This document shows positions 1-12,379 of a stretch of DNA of 57,360 nt, piece after piece. Both the position numbers and the translations under genes were made by a program. The stretch is from Hymenoscyphus infarciens (lineage: Eukaryota; Ascomycota; Leotiomycetes; Helotiales; Helotiaceae), in assembly GCA_001414345.1 (NCBI GenBank), contig LLCB01000348.1, forward strand, positions 1 through 57,360, written 5' to 3'. Under the pieces are notes generated by a model. That model ran no database searches. It was given only the letters and a program-made list of their open reading frames with translations, and was not told the origin of the DNA. Positions within the stretch are counted from its first letter, which is position 1. Each line of letters opens with the position of its first letter.

Positions 1-3
1 CCC

Positions 4-843
4 CTACACCCACGTCATGTCCCCTGACTCACAAAGTTCCTCAATCTCCTCCGTCGACGACAAAACCCCAAGCCCTCCAACAAACCCATCCAAAGAAACC
101 TGCACATACGGTCCAACCATTGGCTGCAAACCCCGAGCCCGTCTCGCGCGTTCCGACATGGAGAATGGAGTTTCGACTTTTTTCCATCTCCATCTTGACT
201 CTGACAAGCATTCATGAGTCTCTGCTCCCCAGTGTTGGTTGATCTGGATATCTGGCTGGTGGGTTACTACCAATTGCACCGGACGGGTATCGAAAGTTTG
301 TTCCAGGGGCATTGGATGGGAGCTTCGTCGGATTGGTGGGGAGGGGAGGCGAGGCGTAGGGAAGGATTGGGATGTGTTGGAGTTCTCCCGCGTAGTGGGA
401 ATCTTCTCACGGGTTTGCGCTGGAGGACTATCCATTCTCGTTTCCTCATCCTCCACACTTCTCATCAAGCCATCTAGGAACTGGGTTGTGGGTTCTCAAT
501 CTTGGTGGAATTTCTCGCTACCCTCTCGGTTGTTGGGAGGTGGGGATGGAGAGTCCGTTGCAGATTCCTGGGCTGCTGACCATTTACGGTACTCTTGCAT
601 TACAAAGCCCTCGTCTAATATTCGCGACAAATGGGGGTTGATTCGGCCTTCCTTGTCCTCTGAGCCACTTTGCGGATCATCTGTGGGTGGATTGTAGTAG
701 AAACGAGGGGTTTGGGGTGCGATAAGCCCATTTCCGGCAACATTCGAGGTACATTCGGGAGCTGGAGGAGAAGAAGAAGACGAGGAGAGCAAATCTTCAA
801 TACTGATACGGCGAGGATACGTATTTTGTGCGGTGTTCTCCAT
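4..843 (-). CDS. uncharacterised protein, 263 aa, one intron
   Basis: I do not recognise this protein. The ATG lies at 841-843. An in-frame TGA near 496 is removed by a 48-nt intron (474-521, GTAGCG...CCTAG) that keeps the frame, so exon 1 is 522-843 and exon 2 runs from 473 to a TAG at 4-6. The first half is Ser/Pro-rich and probably disordered (SSSSSSPPAPE near the N-terminus). The second half has a denser, charged and aromatic block (SRWRWKKVETPFSMSERAR) and ends in MTWV. No signal peptide or membrane segment is visible. The stop lies only three bases from the window edge, and a GTGGGT just before it could be a splice donor, so the true C-terminus may lie outside. The gene borders a RIP-degraded block starting about 100 bp upstream of its start. 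Confidence 0.55.
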
Positions 844-2573
844 TTTTTCTGAGAGGGGTATTTAGGCTGGTGATGTTGATAGCGACAGCAGTTACGGGGG
901 ATTATCAGTATGGATATTCTAGATAGTGATAAAATTAACTAAAAAAGGAAAGATAAGTCGGAAATTAGAATGTCAAAGGGCCGGAATTGGTAGCATAACG
1001 TAATTCACCAAAAATGTCACTGAAAGAAGAACTAAGTGAAATATGGTCTTGTTAGTAACTTGTTCCAGTAACTGCTTGGACTCAATGATAGTTATCTAGT
1101 TTAAAGAAGTCATATAAGCTAGTTTAGCTTACTCTCAATTTCAAAACATGATTTCTATAGGCTGTTCCGTTGTATAGGTAAAAGGTTTTAAACTAACCTT
1201 GTTTGTCTATTGAACTAGAAAGATAATTTAAACTGAAACATCTTATTCAATTCATAGCTCTCAAAGTTATATTATTCGCGCTAATTGTCTTAGTAAGAAT
1301 TAACAAGTCTCTATCTTATCACGAAACGTCTAGAGAAATAGAGCTTTTCAACTGAACGTATAACTCTCAGTCTAGATAGTTTACACTTAAAATCATTGTG
1401 CTTCTAGTGTGAGCTGTTCTGATATTCTTTATTCACTATTCTAATTAGAAAAGGAAAAACCTTCAAACTTTAGCTATTAGTTTATTCTTGAAAAAATACA
1501 AGAATTGTTTCTCTGAAGTCTCTTATAAATACTTCCTATGTATGCGAACGTTTTATAGACTATTGAAGTTTAAAGCTCTAAGAAAAAGTTAATGTTCCTC
1601 TCGAAGATAAAGTCTACTATTAAATATTAATATATATCTTAAACTTAGCAGCTTCTAATAAACCTTAGACTTCTTTATGAATTCAATAACTTATACTTAA
1701 TAATATCTATTATGCGACCTTTAAATGCTCTCAAAGAACTTTGAGGTTCTAATTGAATATAGAGCCCTTTGTTGAACCTTAATACTTCACTTAAATCTAA
1801 GGTATCTAATGAACGTCAAAACTCTCTACGAGTTTAAGAACTTGTGATAAAGATTAAACTTTCTAATAAATACTAGATTCGTTAATAAGTAGCATATTTT
1901 CTTATTAATTCATAGACATATAATAAATACTAATTTTTTTAATAAACACTAGACTCTCTCATAAACACTACGCTTCTTTATAAAGTTCAAAACTTGGATT
2001 GAATACTATACTTTCTAATAAAAGCTACGAAGGCTTATAAACTTAAGAACAAGTAATAAACTAGAAACTTCGTAATCTATTATAGACACTCTAATAAACA
2101 CCACGCTTCCTTATTATCATAGCACGCTATTCTGAATTACCGGTATTCGTAAAACTGCTAATACCTCTAATACCTTAGAGCTAAGATTATAATTAACCTA
2201 ATACTTATACGATAGAAGGCACCGAAGAGATTAAGGTTCGGATATTATATATTTAGCTTTAAAGCTCTTATTATTTTAGTAGCTATATTAGAAAGAGCTA
2301 GGTTATTATTATTATTAAGACTTAGTAGTTTCCGACCTCTTATATATAGATATTTATACTTAGTATAGAAGAGAGATAGTTTTTCCTTTTCTTCTATATT
2401 AGAGCCTAGTATATAGGTATATTATTCTATCTCAAACGTACTCTTATATACCTCTTTAGTAGTAGTATATATTTCGTACTATTATAGTTTCTTAAGAGGT
2501 TCGAATTCCTAGAGGTTTAGAATAGTATAGCTATTAGCCTTATTTTAGTTAACTAGTACTAGTACTAATATAA
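844..2573. repeat. TA-rich, RIP-type degraded repeat DNA
   Basis: There is no gene here. The first 150 bp are promoter-like flank of the preceding gene. From about 960 the sequence turns TA-rich, with stops in every frame. From about 1640 to 2120 a loose motif of the type CTAATAAACACTAGRCTTC recurs many times and looks like an eroded minisatellite. At about 2316-2487 there is a diverged copy of the repeat that forms the tandem pair at 16508-17767; both end in a TATATATTTCGTRCTATTATA-like terminus. Confidence 0.6.
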
Positions 2574-2582
2574 TAGCTAGTA

Positions 2583-2770
2583 TAATAGCTCTCTATAAAT
2601 ACACAAAGAGAGTGCTTATAGAATAGTACCTAATATTAAGGAAAACTAAACTAAAGAGAAAAGCGAAGAGTATAGACACTCTAGCTTTATTTATATATAT
2701 TAAGCGAAGCCTTAGTAAAGCTTTAGAATAACCTAGTTATATAAGTGATATATATAACTAGGACTATTAT
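2583..2770 (-). repeat. LTR of the Gypsy element (3' LTR in element orientation)
   Basis: This 188-bp copy matches 8196-8382 over its whole length, with differences that are almost all C/T or G/A. It is preceded directly by TAGCTAGTA (2574-2582). Confidence 0.85.
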
Positions 2771-5700
2771 ACTACCCCTCTCTTTAAACGAGCCTCTTAT
2801 AACTAAGTAGCTTTATCCTTCTTTAATATAAGAGTATTAAGCTCTAGCTTACTATAATCCTCTCTCTTAGCCTTATATACTACTTTCTATAGCGAAAGAG
2901 CTTCTAAGAGACTAGCTATCTTTAGCTTCTTTAAATAGAACCTCTCTACTAGTTATAGCGTATATATTAGTTATTAAGCTAGATACTAATTAAGGTCTTT
3001 ATTATAGCCTTTCTACTTAATTTAGTAATAGAGGGACTACTATCTCTTCTTACTAGCTAGTATTTCTTTAATCTTCTATTCCTCTTCTTTATTTATAATA
3101 ATTAGTAGAGGTAGTATAACTACCTATCCTAGTAAGAGATCGTCTATAGCCTTATATAACTTCTTAGAAGCGAAGATAAGGTAAACTTTAATAGAAGCTA
3201 GTAGTTATAATTAGAAAGCAGAATCTACTTCTTTAAGGATCTTAAAAGGGCTAGCTATCTAGTAGTCTAGCTTTTAGCTTAGTTATTAAGTTACTTAGTC
3301 CTTTATTATAATAAAGACTATATCTTCTACTCTAAAATTAATATCTTATCTATGTTTATTTATATCTTATTCCTTCTTTTATTAAGCTTTTAATATATTT
3401 GCTTAGCTAACGTCTAGAACCTCTTAGATTATCTTTATAACTACTATAGCCTCTTCTTATAATAGCTGTTCTTTTATATTAGCTAGTTCTAGTATTTGCT
3501 AGTTAAACGAGGTTCTTAGTATATATCTCTTTTATAACTTAAAAAGTAATATTCTAATAGTATTATAAAGTAGTACTAACTATATATAGTCTATTATTAG
3601 AAGGATCTTAAACTAATTAGTATAATAATAATTAATATATAGCTATAAGTGTTAATTAAGGTATTAATTTATAATCTTAGTCTAGCTATTAGTTTAAGCG
3701 TGGTTTATAGTAGAGAGTTAAAACTAAATACCTAGGATTTAAGTAAACTCTCTCTAGAACGTGGTAATAAAGTAAGAGCTCTTATTTAATATTATACTTT
3801 CTAGAATCCTATAGTATTATAAAACGTGTTTAATATATAATCTTATTATCTATTTAGAAGTAATATTCTTATAATAGAGTATTAAAATAGACTACTTAGA
3901 TAAGTAGTCTATTATTATAAATATGTTATTATAATTATACTTATTAACTAGAAAGGACTTAAAATCTATAGCTATATATTACTATATATATAGTAGTACT
4001 AGAAGTAGGTATAGATAGCTAGGTATTTTATTTTAAGAAACGTCTACTCTTCTATATTTATAACAGTTTTATATATACCTTATAATATTAGCTTTTATAT
4101 TTTACTAGATATATCTTAAATATAGAATCTAATAGGTCTTATCCCTTTCTAGGTAAGCTAAAAGTATCTAATTATAAGCTTTATAAATTAGGTCTATTCT
4201 TAGTATATCTATATCTAGTACTACTAAGTAGTTTTAGTAAAGTAAAAGGCCTTCTTCTAAGGTATATAAGGAATTAGTATTAGTTTTAGCTTATGCTTAT
4301 ATAGCTTAAAGTATTATAGTATCCTTATTTACTTAGTAGATTTATTTTAAAAGTATAAATGATTCTTAGAAGTAGTTATTATTAACTAAAGCTAGCGTAA
4401 TCGAGCTTATTTTAACCTTTAGGTCTTTAAGTACTTCTATATTAACTTATTCCTTTATTAGAAGTATATAGGTCTAGTATTACTCTTTAAGTTCCTTCTA
4501 TAAGTATATCTTATTTACTTTATAAGTTAAAGTATCTATCTTACTATTCTTATACCTTAAATAGAATATAATAATAAAATAGTACTTAGCTAAAGCTTTA
4601 GCCTATCTTACTTAATAGGTAGTAAGTTACTTAGTTATTATAAAGTACTTAAGCGTCTTATAATTAGTATAAATATAGATTTTTAAATAAGTGTTTTATA
4701 GTTCTAGTCTCTATTCTATAAGTAAGTATATAATAGTAAGTAGCTCTTTATTATATATTTTATAGTTATACTTAGCTAAAGACATAGTCTTACTAAAGTA
4801 GGCTATAGAGTACTATTCTCTATTAGCTTATTATTATTATAATACTCTAGTAATAATTCTATTTAAAGCATCTATCTTAATTATAGTAGAGAGGTTAGAA
4901 GAGTAGTAGTAGAGGATTAGTATAGAAGTAAGTACTACTTTTAAGTCTTTAAAGACTTCTTAGTACTCTTTATTAAAATTAAAAGGTATATTATTCTATA
5001 TTAGACGTACTAAGAGCTTTATAATTATACTATAGTTCTAGATAAACCTTTAGTAGAAGTTATAAAAACTAAAAAAGCTTTAAACGCCTTTTACTATCTC
5101 TAGAGCTTACTATTTTTATATTACTAAGACCTTTTTAAAGTCTACTTTAATACTATTAATACTAATAATAAACCTAAGGTATTTTATCTTCTTAATATTA
5201 AACTTATACTTCTTAATATTAACTTATAACTTAGTATTCTTAAGATATTAAAAGACTTTTTATATATACTCTTTATATTTAAGAACGTTTAATAAGTAAA
5301 TAAGGATATTATCTAAGTAGATAGAGTAGAAGTTATCTAAATAGTTAAATAAGATATTATTTATATAGTACTAGTAGATAGATAGGCTATTTATTAGACT
5401 AAATAGTAAGATCTTATACTTATATATTCTATAATAAGTATAAAAAGTAGTTAATTCCTTAGTATCTAAATCTATTAATATATAGTAGAAGGCTTACTAG
5501 ATATCTAGCTTAGTAAAAATATAAGCTTAACTAATATATATAAGCGTTTTATTAATTAGAGGTAATAGATAGTAGTCTTTTTAAGTAAGATTATTAAGTT
5601 TTTAGAAGTTAATATAGAAATATAGTCTTCTATCTACTTTCTTTATAAATAGAATAGAAGTAGTAAAAAGGGACTAGTTATATTTAATAAACCCTTTATA

Positions 5701-8195
5701 GAGATTCTCTAAAATATATTCCTTTATAGCTAATAACTCTTTTATAGATATCTTATATAAAGAGGAATATCTAAGAATATTTAAACCTTTAAGATTAATC
5801 TTATAATTATAGTATTAGTAAGGTAGGAGAGTATCTAAGATAGCTTTAGAAAATACCTCTTTAAAGTCTTAGTACTTATTAGAAAGAGTAATATTAGAAG
5901 CTATATTTAGTTCTTAATTAGTTATAATAGTATTAATTTTATATATACTTATAGTAAACATCTTATTATCCTTTTAGAGTAAGTAATAATATATTTCTAT
6001 AGCTAAAATAACTAAAATATTAATAATAGAGTCTAACTTCTTTAAAATAAAGGGTTTCTAATAGTATACTAGAGTAAGTACCTTCTTTATAATACTTTTA
6101 AGTTCTTTTTTTATAACCTAGTATTATACTTATATTAAGAACTTATAGCCTCCTCTACTATATATAGTTAAGGTATAACTAGCTAAGGTTATAGTATTAA
6201 TTTTAAGGTAATCTATAAGCTTTAAGAGCCTTCTACCTTATTAATACTATTTATCTATTTTTATAGCTTAGTTATAAGTATTTGCTTTATCTTAGTAAAA
6301 GAGTATAAAGTCTTTTAGTTATATAATATCTTAAGAGAGAGGAGTTAGCTATTAAGTAGAGAAGTAAGGCTTAAGGTTATTAGGCTAGAGTAGTTTCTAA
6401 TAAGTTATATTAATATTAATATAAAAGTACTTAAAAAACCTCTAACTAAGGATAATATTATATAGACCTAAGTCTAAGAAGATAAATAATATATTAAAGA
6501 ATTTATAGCTATCTAAGATATAATTTAAAAAGAGATAGTATATAGCTTTATCTTTAATTTCTCTATTATATTTATAAATCTTAATAAAGGTAGAAAGTCT
6601 TTTAGTCTTTAAACTATAGAACTTTATAAAGTTATAACTAAGTTATATATTTATAAAAGAAAAGGTATTTACTCTAAGGTTACTAAGAGTAGTAGTTTAT
6701 ATACTAAATCTATTAATAGTTATTATACTAAGTAAAGTAAACGCTTTTCTATTAATTAATAACTATAGATTAATCTTAGAAAGATTAATCCTATATTTAC
6801 TTAAGAAAGAGTCTTCTTTTAGACTTCTTTATTTCTCGACTCTAAGCTAGTATCTTCTCTTTTAAGCTCTTTAAGGTTAACTCTATATATTCTTAGCTTT
6901 AGATAATCCTTAATATAATAACTAGGCTTACTATAGTTAAAGCACTTATCTAATAGTATTAGAGTTAAGTAGTTATTTATAGTAAAGGTGTTAAGACGTC
7001 TAAGAAGAATAAAAAGGGCTATAAAGAAAGAAGAGCTAATAGATATAAGAGTAGGCGTATATAGGTTTAAGATAAGAGAAAAGTTTATTACTTATACTCT
7101 TTAAGAAGTAAGATTTTAAAGGTTACTATTAATATTACTTATAAGATTATAAAAGGAGTTTATATCTCTCTTAGCTTAAAACTTAGTAATAATAAGAGAT
7201 TAGTATAGTATAGAGGTTAACTTATTCTATAAGTCTTCTATTTAGTCTTATTAGAGAACTTTAGCTTTATTTATAAGTTATTAGAACTTAGTATAGAAGT
7301 TATAGAAAGTTTCTATCTTTAATATAATAAGGTCTTAATATTAAATATAAGCTTCTTAGTATAAGTAAGAGCTAATAGTAATATTTTAGAAGTAAGTTAA
7401 TATCTCTTTATAACTACTAAACTAATTAATAGTATTAAACTTATATCTTAGGTAAATATAGTTTTAAGCTCTTCTAAAAGTATAGTAGTAGACTAAATTT
7501 ATTCTTACTTTCTTAGACTTAAAGTAGTTAGTATTAATAGATAACTTTACTATAATTTTAGTTTCCTAGGTTATATAGGTAAATTCGTCTTTTATAATAA
7601 ATTAGTAAGGATTAGCTATCTTACTTATCTTCTTTAATAATAGAACTATAGAAGAGAAACGAGTTATATTAAGAGTTTATAGCTAAATAGAGGTATATTA
7701 ATAAGAAGTACTAGCTATATTTAAAGTATTTACTTTAAGTTTATAAACTTTACTTATTAATAAGGTTATTACTTTAAGGATTTATTATAGAGTAGAGTTA
7801 AGTAAAGGTAATTTAGAGATCTTATACTATAAGAAACTAGTAGTTACCTTAATAGGAGAAGATACTAGTAATAGTATAGTAATAGCTAGTATATATATTT
7901 TTATAAGTTAAGTTCTTAAGCTAGATTAGGATATAACGTTAATAGAAGAGGGAAGAGAGATTAGCTCTACTAACTCTAAAGTAGAGTAGAATAGTTCTTA
8001 GGTTAATAAGTTATCTTTAAAGAACTCGACGTAGCTAATAGAAGAATACTAGACCTTACTACTTAATATAAATAGATTAAGCTTTATAAAGAAGGATAGT
8101 AAATTTAGTAAATTTAATATAAGTAAATATATATATTATTATTAGAATATTAGTAAAAGCCTTCCTAGGTAAAGAGAGAGAGTTTAGTTTTAGTA

Positions 8196-8382
8196 TAATA
8201 GCTCTCTATAAATATATAAAGAGAGTACTTATAGAATAGTATCTAATATTAAAGAAAACTAAACTAAAGAGAAAAGTAAAGAGTATAAGTACTCTAGCTT
8301 TATTTATATATATTAAGCAAAGCCTCGGCAAAGCCTTAGGATAACCTAGTTACGTAAGTAACGTATATAACTAGGACTGTCA
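8196..8382 (-). repeat. LTR of the Gypsy element (5' LTR in element orientation)
   Basis: This 187-bp copy is slightly less mutated than its partner: it keeps CTGTCA at its end and CpG-containing stretches such as CCTCGGCAAAGCC. It is followed directly by TAGCTAGTA (8383-8391). Confidence 0.85.
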
Positions 8383-8391
8383 TAGCTAGTA

Positions 8392-8716
8392 CTTCTAGCT
8401 TTATATCCTTTAGCTAGTTATATTAGTATTACTACTATTTATAAAGATTATATTAATATCTACGTAATATAGTATAATAACTCTAAATAACTAGCTAAAC
8501 TAGCCTAGAGGCTTCTTACTATCTACTTAGCTAGAGGTCCGAGTTCTAACTTAGTTATATTAGCCGTGTCTATTATACTACCTAGTAGTTACTAAGTAAA
8601 CTTCTATAAGTATTTTATATATTTATATATATATCTTTCTATTCTCTTTCTTAAAAATAAAAAAAGTATCTATATAATCTTCTATATAATCTTCTATATA
8701 ATCTTCTACTCCTCCT

Positions 8717-8747
<31 letters not shown>

Positions 8748-8950
8748 AATTAAGAATATAAGCGCGAGAGTAAAAGTTCTAGAGTAAGAGAAGTGTATAA
8801 TATAAAAGCGAAAAAGAAGCGTAGAAGCCTAGAAACGAAAAGTGAGGCTAGGAGATATAAGAGCGTTATAAAATAGATATAGAAAGGAGGTCTTCTCTAG
8901 AAGTGCGAATTTATAGTTAAAAACTTATAAAGCATAGCTCTATTCCCTGT
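8392..8950. repeat. TA-rich flank with microsatellites
   Basis: No gene is visible. A 12-bp unit TCTATATAATCT is repeated three times at about 8669-8704, followed by a (TTC)n run of roughly 33 bp at 8714-8746. Base composition returns to normal between about 8900 and 9000. Confidence 0.6.
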
Positions 8951-9979
8951 TCTCTGTTCTATACCAACCCCCCCTCTCTATCCTCTTTTCACAAATCACA
9001 GCATCATAAAAATAAACAATCAGATGATGAAAAAATCATTCTTTATTCATTCTCAGTCAAGGTGACTAGCCAACTAGATAGGCGTAAGCAAAACCCTCAT
9101 GCTCATCTCGCCCATCTTGCCTGCCAGCTTTAAATCTCCCTTCCTCTCATCGCACACATACCCCCTCTCCCCCTTCGATCTTCTCTCCTCCCAAAACTTC
9201 CTCAATTCGAGGGAGGATCGTGGGTTGTTTGCGGCAGTCTTAAAGAATTGATCGTAAATCCCCTCGAAAAAATGCCCAGGGAAAATTCCATGCTTCAATA
9301 CTGGAAAACCAGAACTCGCCCGCTTCCCTGAAAAGGAGCTCTGAAAGGGAAAACCTCCCCATATATCGGTAAAACTACAACAACGAACGAATGGAATCTC
9401 AAATGAGCACACTGCTCTTCCTCGTAGCAATGCGCACAGAGCAACGGAAAAGCAGGCGGAGAAAAAACATAGGGAAAAAAGAAAAAACAAAATTTCTCAA
9501 TCATCCCCTCCCATTTGTCTATCTTCATTTCCTCCCAGTTTCCATTCTCAGCTTCCCCATATGTTCATCCATCCATTCGTTCGTGAAGAAAAAAAGCATG
9601 TAAAAAGTTCGTGCCATGGGTAGTATTCGCAGTAGTGAAAAATGGAAAAAAAAGAAACGATCGAGTATGAAAAGACCAAAAAATGCAAAAACGCCGACCG
9701 TTGTCATATCATCCAATCATGTTCGTGATTTCTTTCTTTCGTCACTGCTGTTTGATCAAATCTCTGATCAACTATGTGTGGTATGTATGTTGGAGAAGGT
9801 GCTTCGTATCGCAATAGGCTGTTGCGCGCTTTGTACATGGCATCGTCATCGTAGAGAAATGTCAATATTCTCCAATGCGCATACACTGCTGGTGGCCGTA
9901 TGATCTCTATCATGGGAGTATATATCGTGGCTTTTTATCGTCGAAAAAAGGGGGAGAATGTCAATGCTCAGTCAAGAGA
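8951..9979. other. gene-free flank downstream of the J-domain gene
   Basis: The base composition is normal. The longest open frames start at non-ATG codons and have no recognisable domain. It probably holds the 3' untranslated region and downstream flank of the J-domain gene, which ends at 9980. Confidence 0.5.
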
Positions 9980-11941
9980 TCAAGCATAAACCTCTCGACT
10001 CCCACCACTCCTCTGCGTGGGATAATAATGATCCCTCGAATGACTTGAGGGCTCATTTCTTCGTCCGGAATAGAGATCCTTGGGCGCGGCCGTGTAGATG
10101 ATGGATTCCGGGGTGTAATTGGGAGAATACTTGACCTCGCCAAAGTATGGTCCATTTCCTCTCGATGTTTGATGTCCACCTTCTCGTGGTGGCATCTTGG
10201 GACGCGCATCTCGTATGATGGGCTCCGGTTCTGGCGCGTAGTACGGTGCCGCTGGAACTGAACGTACGGGAGGACCATGACTGGTGCTGTGAGTTCGCGT
10301 GGTGGGTGGGGGACGCTCTCGACTTCGGCGAGCCCCGCGGGGTGATGGACTGCGATCATGGGAATAGGCGTGTTCATCGTCCATTCCGCGCATCTCGGAA
10401 CGATGACGAGCGACGATGGGGACCGAACGTCCTTGGTCGACAACATATCGTGTTGTGGTCTCGGGTCTATGGCTTTGGCGAGGAGCGGGGCTGAGTGAGC
10501 GACGTTGGGCATAGGGAGGTTGTTGGGCATCAGAATCCGACGAATCCGTATCGACTGGATGCGTCTGCTTTAGCCTGCTACTGCCTGTACCAGTTCGATC
10601 CCGGGATTGGTCCCCAGGGTGGTAGGTATTTGATCGAGAGATACTTGGAACAGGATCCTTGCGAGGATACGCATCAGTTTTCGAGCGACTTGGCTTTTCT
10701 CGTGGGAGATATGAAGCAAGGTTAGCTGGCGACGAGCTGTGAGTTGGCATGGCGGGTTGCTTTCTGGAAGGTAGTATTGGTGGAGATGGGGGTGACACAA
10801 TCACAGGCTCCCCTCGAGAGGTAGTGTACACAGGCGTATGCGTAGGTGATGACCTTCGACTTCGATCCTTGGTTGACCTTTCTCGGGTTCGTGCTGGAGT
10901 TTCTGAAGACCTTCGAGATTCCTTTCGGGCTGAAGATCTGCGAGGGGACTCATCGTCGCTATACTGAGGTGGCGCAACATGTCGAACCTGAATGGGATTC
11001 GAGGGAGCTGCAAAGGTCTCGGCTCGGCGTGGAGGATGAGGACGGAATTCTTCCACTTTTGGTCCGGGAACTGCCTTTTGTCGAGAAGCTTGCATGTATT
11101 GTGCAGCAAAATCCTTATGGTCGCTCCATTTTGGATCGAGAGGTATGGTGGGTGATTGTTCCTCCCTCGCGACCGGTGCTGCATATCTCACCTCCGCTTC
11201 TGCCACTCTATGTCGACTCGATTTTTTGTCTGATGTTCGGCGTGTGGGATGTGAATAGTCATCGGAATCATCAGCATCGGCATATGTTGTTCGACTGTGT
11301 TTCTCCTCCGTGCCCCTTCTCTTCTCCTTGTCCGATGACTTTTTCTTGTCCTTGTGTGAAGAGCGCTTGGCTTCCTTTTCGTACCGTATCCTCTCCTCCT
11401 CAAGCTGTTGCCTCCTTCGGTCCTCGTCTCTCGCCGAACCTCGCTTTCGCTCTGTCGACTCGTAGCTGGCCGTTTTCCGTGGCGCGGAGCCTCTCTGATC
11501 CTCGTAACGTGCAAACTCCTCGTAACTCGATGATTTCGGTGCTTCATGTGTGTAGACCTTGGGCGTGGGTTGAGCTTTGGGGATGGGTTGTGCAGGTCTG
11601 GTGGTCTTGAATGTATTCGCTCGGGGTTCGGCCGTTCTGACTTCGTACTCGAATGGGTTGCTCCTGGCGGTTGGGTTTCCTCGGCCCATCTCCTTTCGAA
11701 GCTCAAACAGCTTGACTTGGTCATCGTACTGAATCCTCCTGTTTTCGTCGCTGAGGAGCTCGTAGGCTTGCTGCACCTTTTGAAACTCATCCTGCTTGAC
11801 TGCCTTCAGAGCGGCGTCCTGCACCTTGTCTGGATGGCATTTGAGCACGAGCTTGCGGTGTGCACTTCGAATCTCGGGTAGCTTTGCATCCTTCTTGACT
11901 CCCAGAGCCTCGTATGGATTTGGTGGAAGAGGTGTCGACAT
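9980..11941 (-). CDS. J-domain (DnaJ/Hsp40-type) protein, 653 aa
   Basis: Residues about 9-75 form a J domain: NPYEALGVKKDA at the start, the Hsp70-stimulating HPD tripeptide at residues 36-38 in KCHPDKVQ, then the helix-III/IV stretch ending LLSDENRRIQYDD. In this family the HPD loop stimulates the ATPase of an Hsp70 partner. The remaining roughly 570 residues are low-complexity and rich in Arg, Ser, Pro and charged runs, with no zinc-finger or C-terminal substrate domain, so this is a class C J protein. I place the start at the ATG of MSTPLPPNPYEALG (11941) because the J domain normally sits at the extreme N-terminus; an upstream in-frame ATG at 12037 would add 32 residues. The gene is intronless as read and ends at 9980. 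The substrate is unknown; nuclear or splicing-linked roles are possible for such Arg/Ser-rich tails but unproven. Confidence 0.85.
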   Translation of the reverse strand: MSTPLPPNPYEALGVKKDAKLPEIRSAHRKLVLKCHPDKVQDAALKAVKQDEFQKVQQAYELLSDENRRIQYDDQVKLFELRKEMGRGNPTARSNPFEYEVRTAEPRANTFKTTRPAQPIPKAQPTPKVYTHEAPKSSSYEEFARYEDQRGSAPRKTASYESTERKRGSARDEDRRRQQLEEERIRYEKEAKRSSHKDKKKSSDKEKRRGTEEKHSRTTYADADDSDDYSHPTRRTSDKKSSRHRVAEAEVRYAAPVAREEQSPTIPLDPKWSDHKDFAAQYMQASRQKAVPGPKVEEFRPHPPRRAETFAAPSNPIQVRHVAPPQYSDDESPRRSSARKESRRSSETPARTRERSTKDRSRRSSPTHTPVYTTSRGEPVIVSPPSPPILPSRKQPAMPTHSSSPANLASYLPREKPSRSKTDAYPRKDPVPSISRSNTYHPGDQSRDRTGTGSSRLKQTHPVDTDSSDSDAQQPPYAQRRSLSPAPRQSHRPETTTRYVVDQGRSVPIVARHRSEMRGMDDEHAYSHDRSPSPRGARRSRERPPPTTRTHSTSHGPPVRSVPAAPYYAPEPEPIIRDARPKMPPREGGHQTSRGNGPYFGEVKYSPNYTPESIIYTAAPKDLYSGRRNEPSSHSRDHYYPTQRSGGSREVYA

Positions 11942-12353
11942 GATGAGTGATCGATTGGGGGCGAGATGGGATGGGTGTGACGGACGGGGTATTATAAGGC
12001 TTAATGGATTCAAGACCTCTGGAATTCCGTCTTCCAAGCTGACATGAAAGTAGCTGATGTTGGTAATGGTGTGTTTTTCCTGCTTCGGAAAAGCGTGGCC
12101 TACTGCATTGTCACGTAGTGTGGGGGAGCTTTGGATGGGTGACGGATGTGGGTATGAAGGGCGATGGCGTAGTGTTGTAAACAGGTGTTGTGGTAAAAGA
12201 GTATTAAAATTGAGATGGGGGGGGGGGATTGAGGAGAAGTCGAAAGATCTGAAGGAAGGAAGAAATAGGGAAATGGGAACAAAGAGTATGACCGAAGATG
12301 TTGGAAATGGCCTCTATCGTGCAAATGGGGAGAGGGCGAGGGCGAGGGCGGGA

Positions 12354-12379
12354 GGATATGGATATGGATATGGATATGG
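12354..12379. repeat. (GGATAT)n microsatellite
   Basis: About four perfect hexamer copies lie upstream of the J-domain gene. They follow a GGGCGA-type purine run. Confidence 0.85.

Larger units (their letters stand above)
2583..8382 (-). mobile_element. Ty3/Gypsy LTR retrotransposon, complete but RIP-degraded
   Basis: Two direct repeats of 188 and 187 bp (2583-2770 and 8196-8382) bound a 5.4-kb interior. The right copy ends in intact CTGTCA and the left copy in CTATTA; both start in TAATAG, which fits an ancestral TGACAG...CTGTCA terminus altered by transitions. The minus strand is sense. A decayed reverse transcriptase shows YSIYLDNILIY near 5300-5330, matching the Gypsy YLDDILIY core with Asp changed to Asn. 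A CCHC zinc knuckle (Gag nucleocapsid) lies near 6905-6945 with two cysteines now Tyr. On the minus strand a purine tract AAAGAGAGGGG sits next to the left LTR, as expected for a polypurine tract. Integrase would fall about 2800-4700, but I could not resolve its residues. There are too many stops for any product. TAGCTAGTA flanks both ends. Confidence 0.85.

Noticed and set aside
9074..9490. 138-codon minus-strand frame with a hydrophobic N-terminus resembling a signal peptide
   Set aside because: It starts at TTG, and the hydrophobic part is the translation of a T-rich run; no ATG is usable.
10246..11881. Long plus-strand frames opposite the J-domain gene
   Set aside because: Antisense shadows of the low-complexity coding region.
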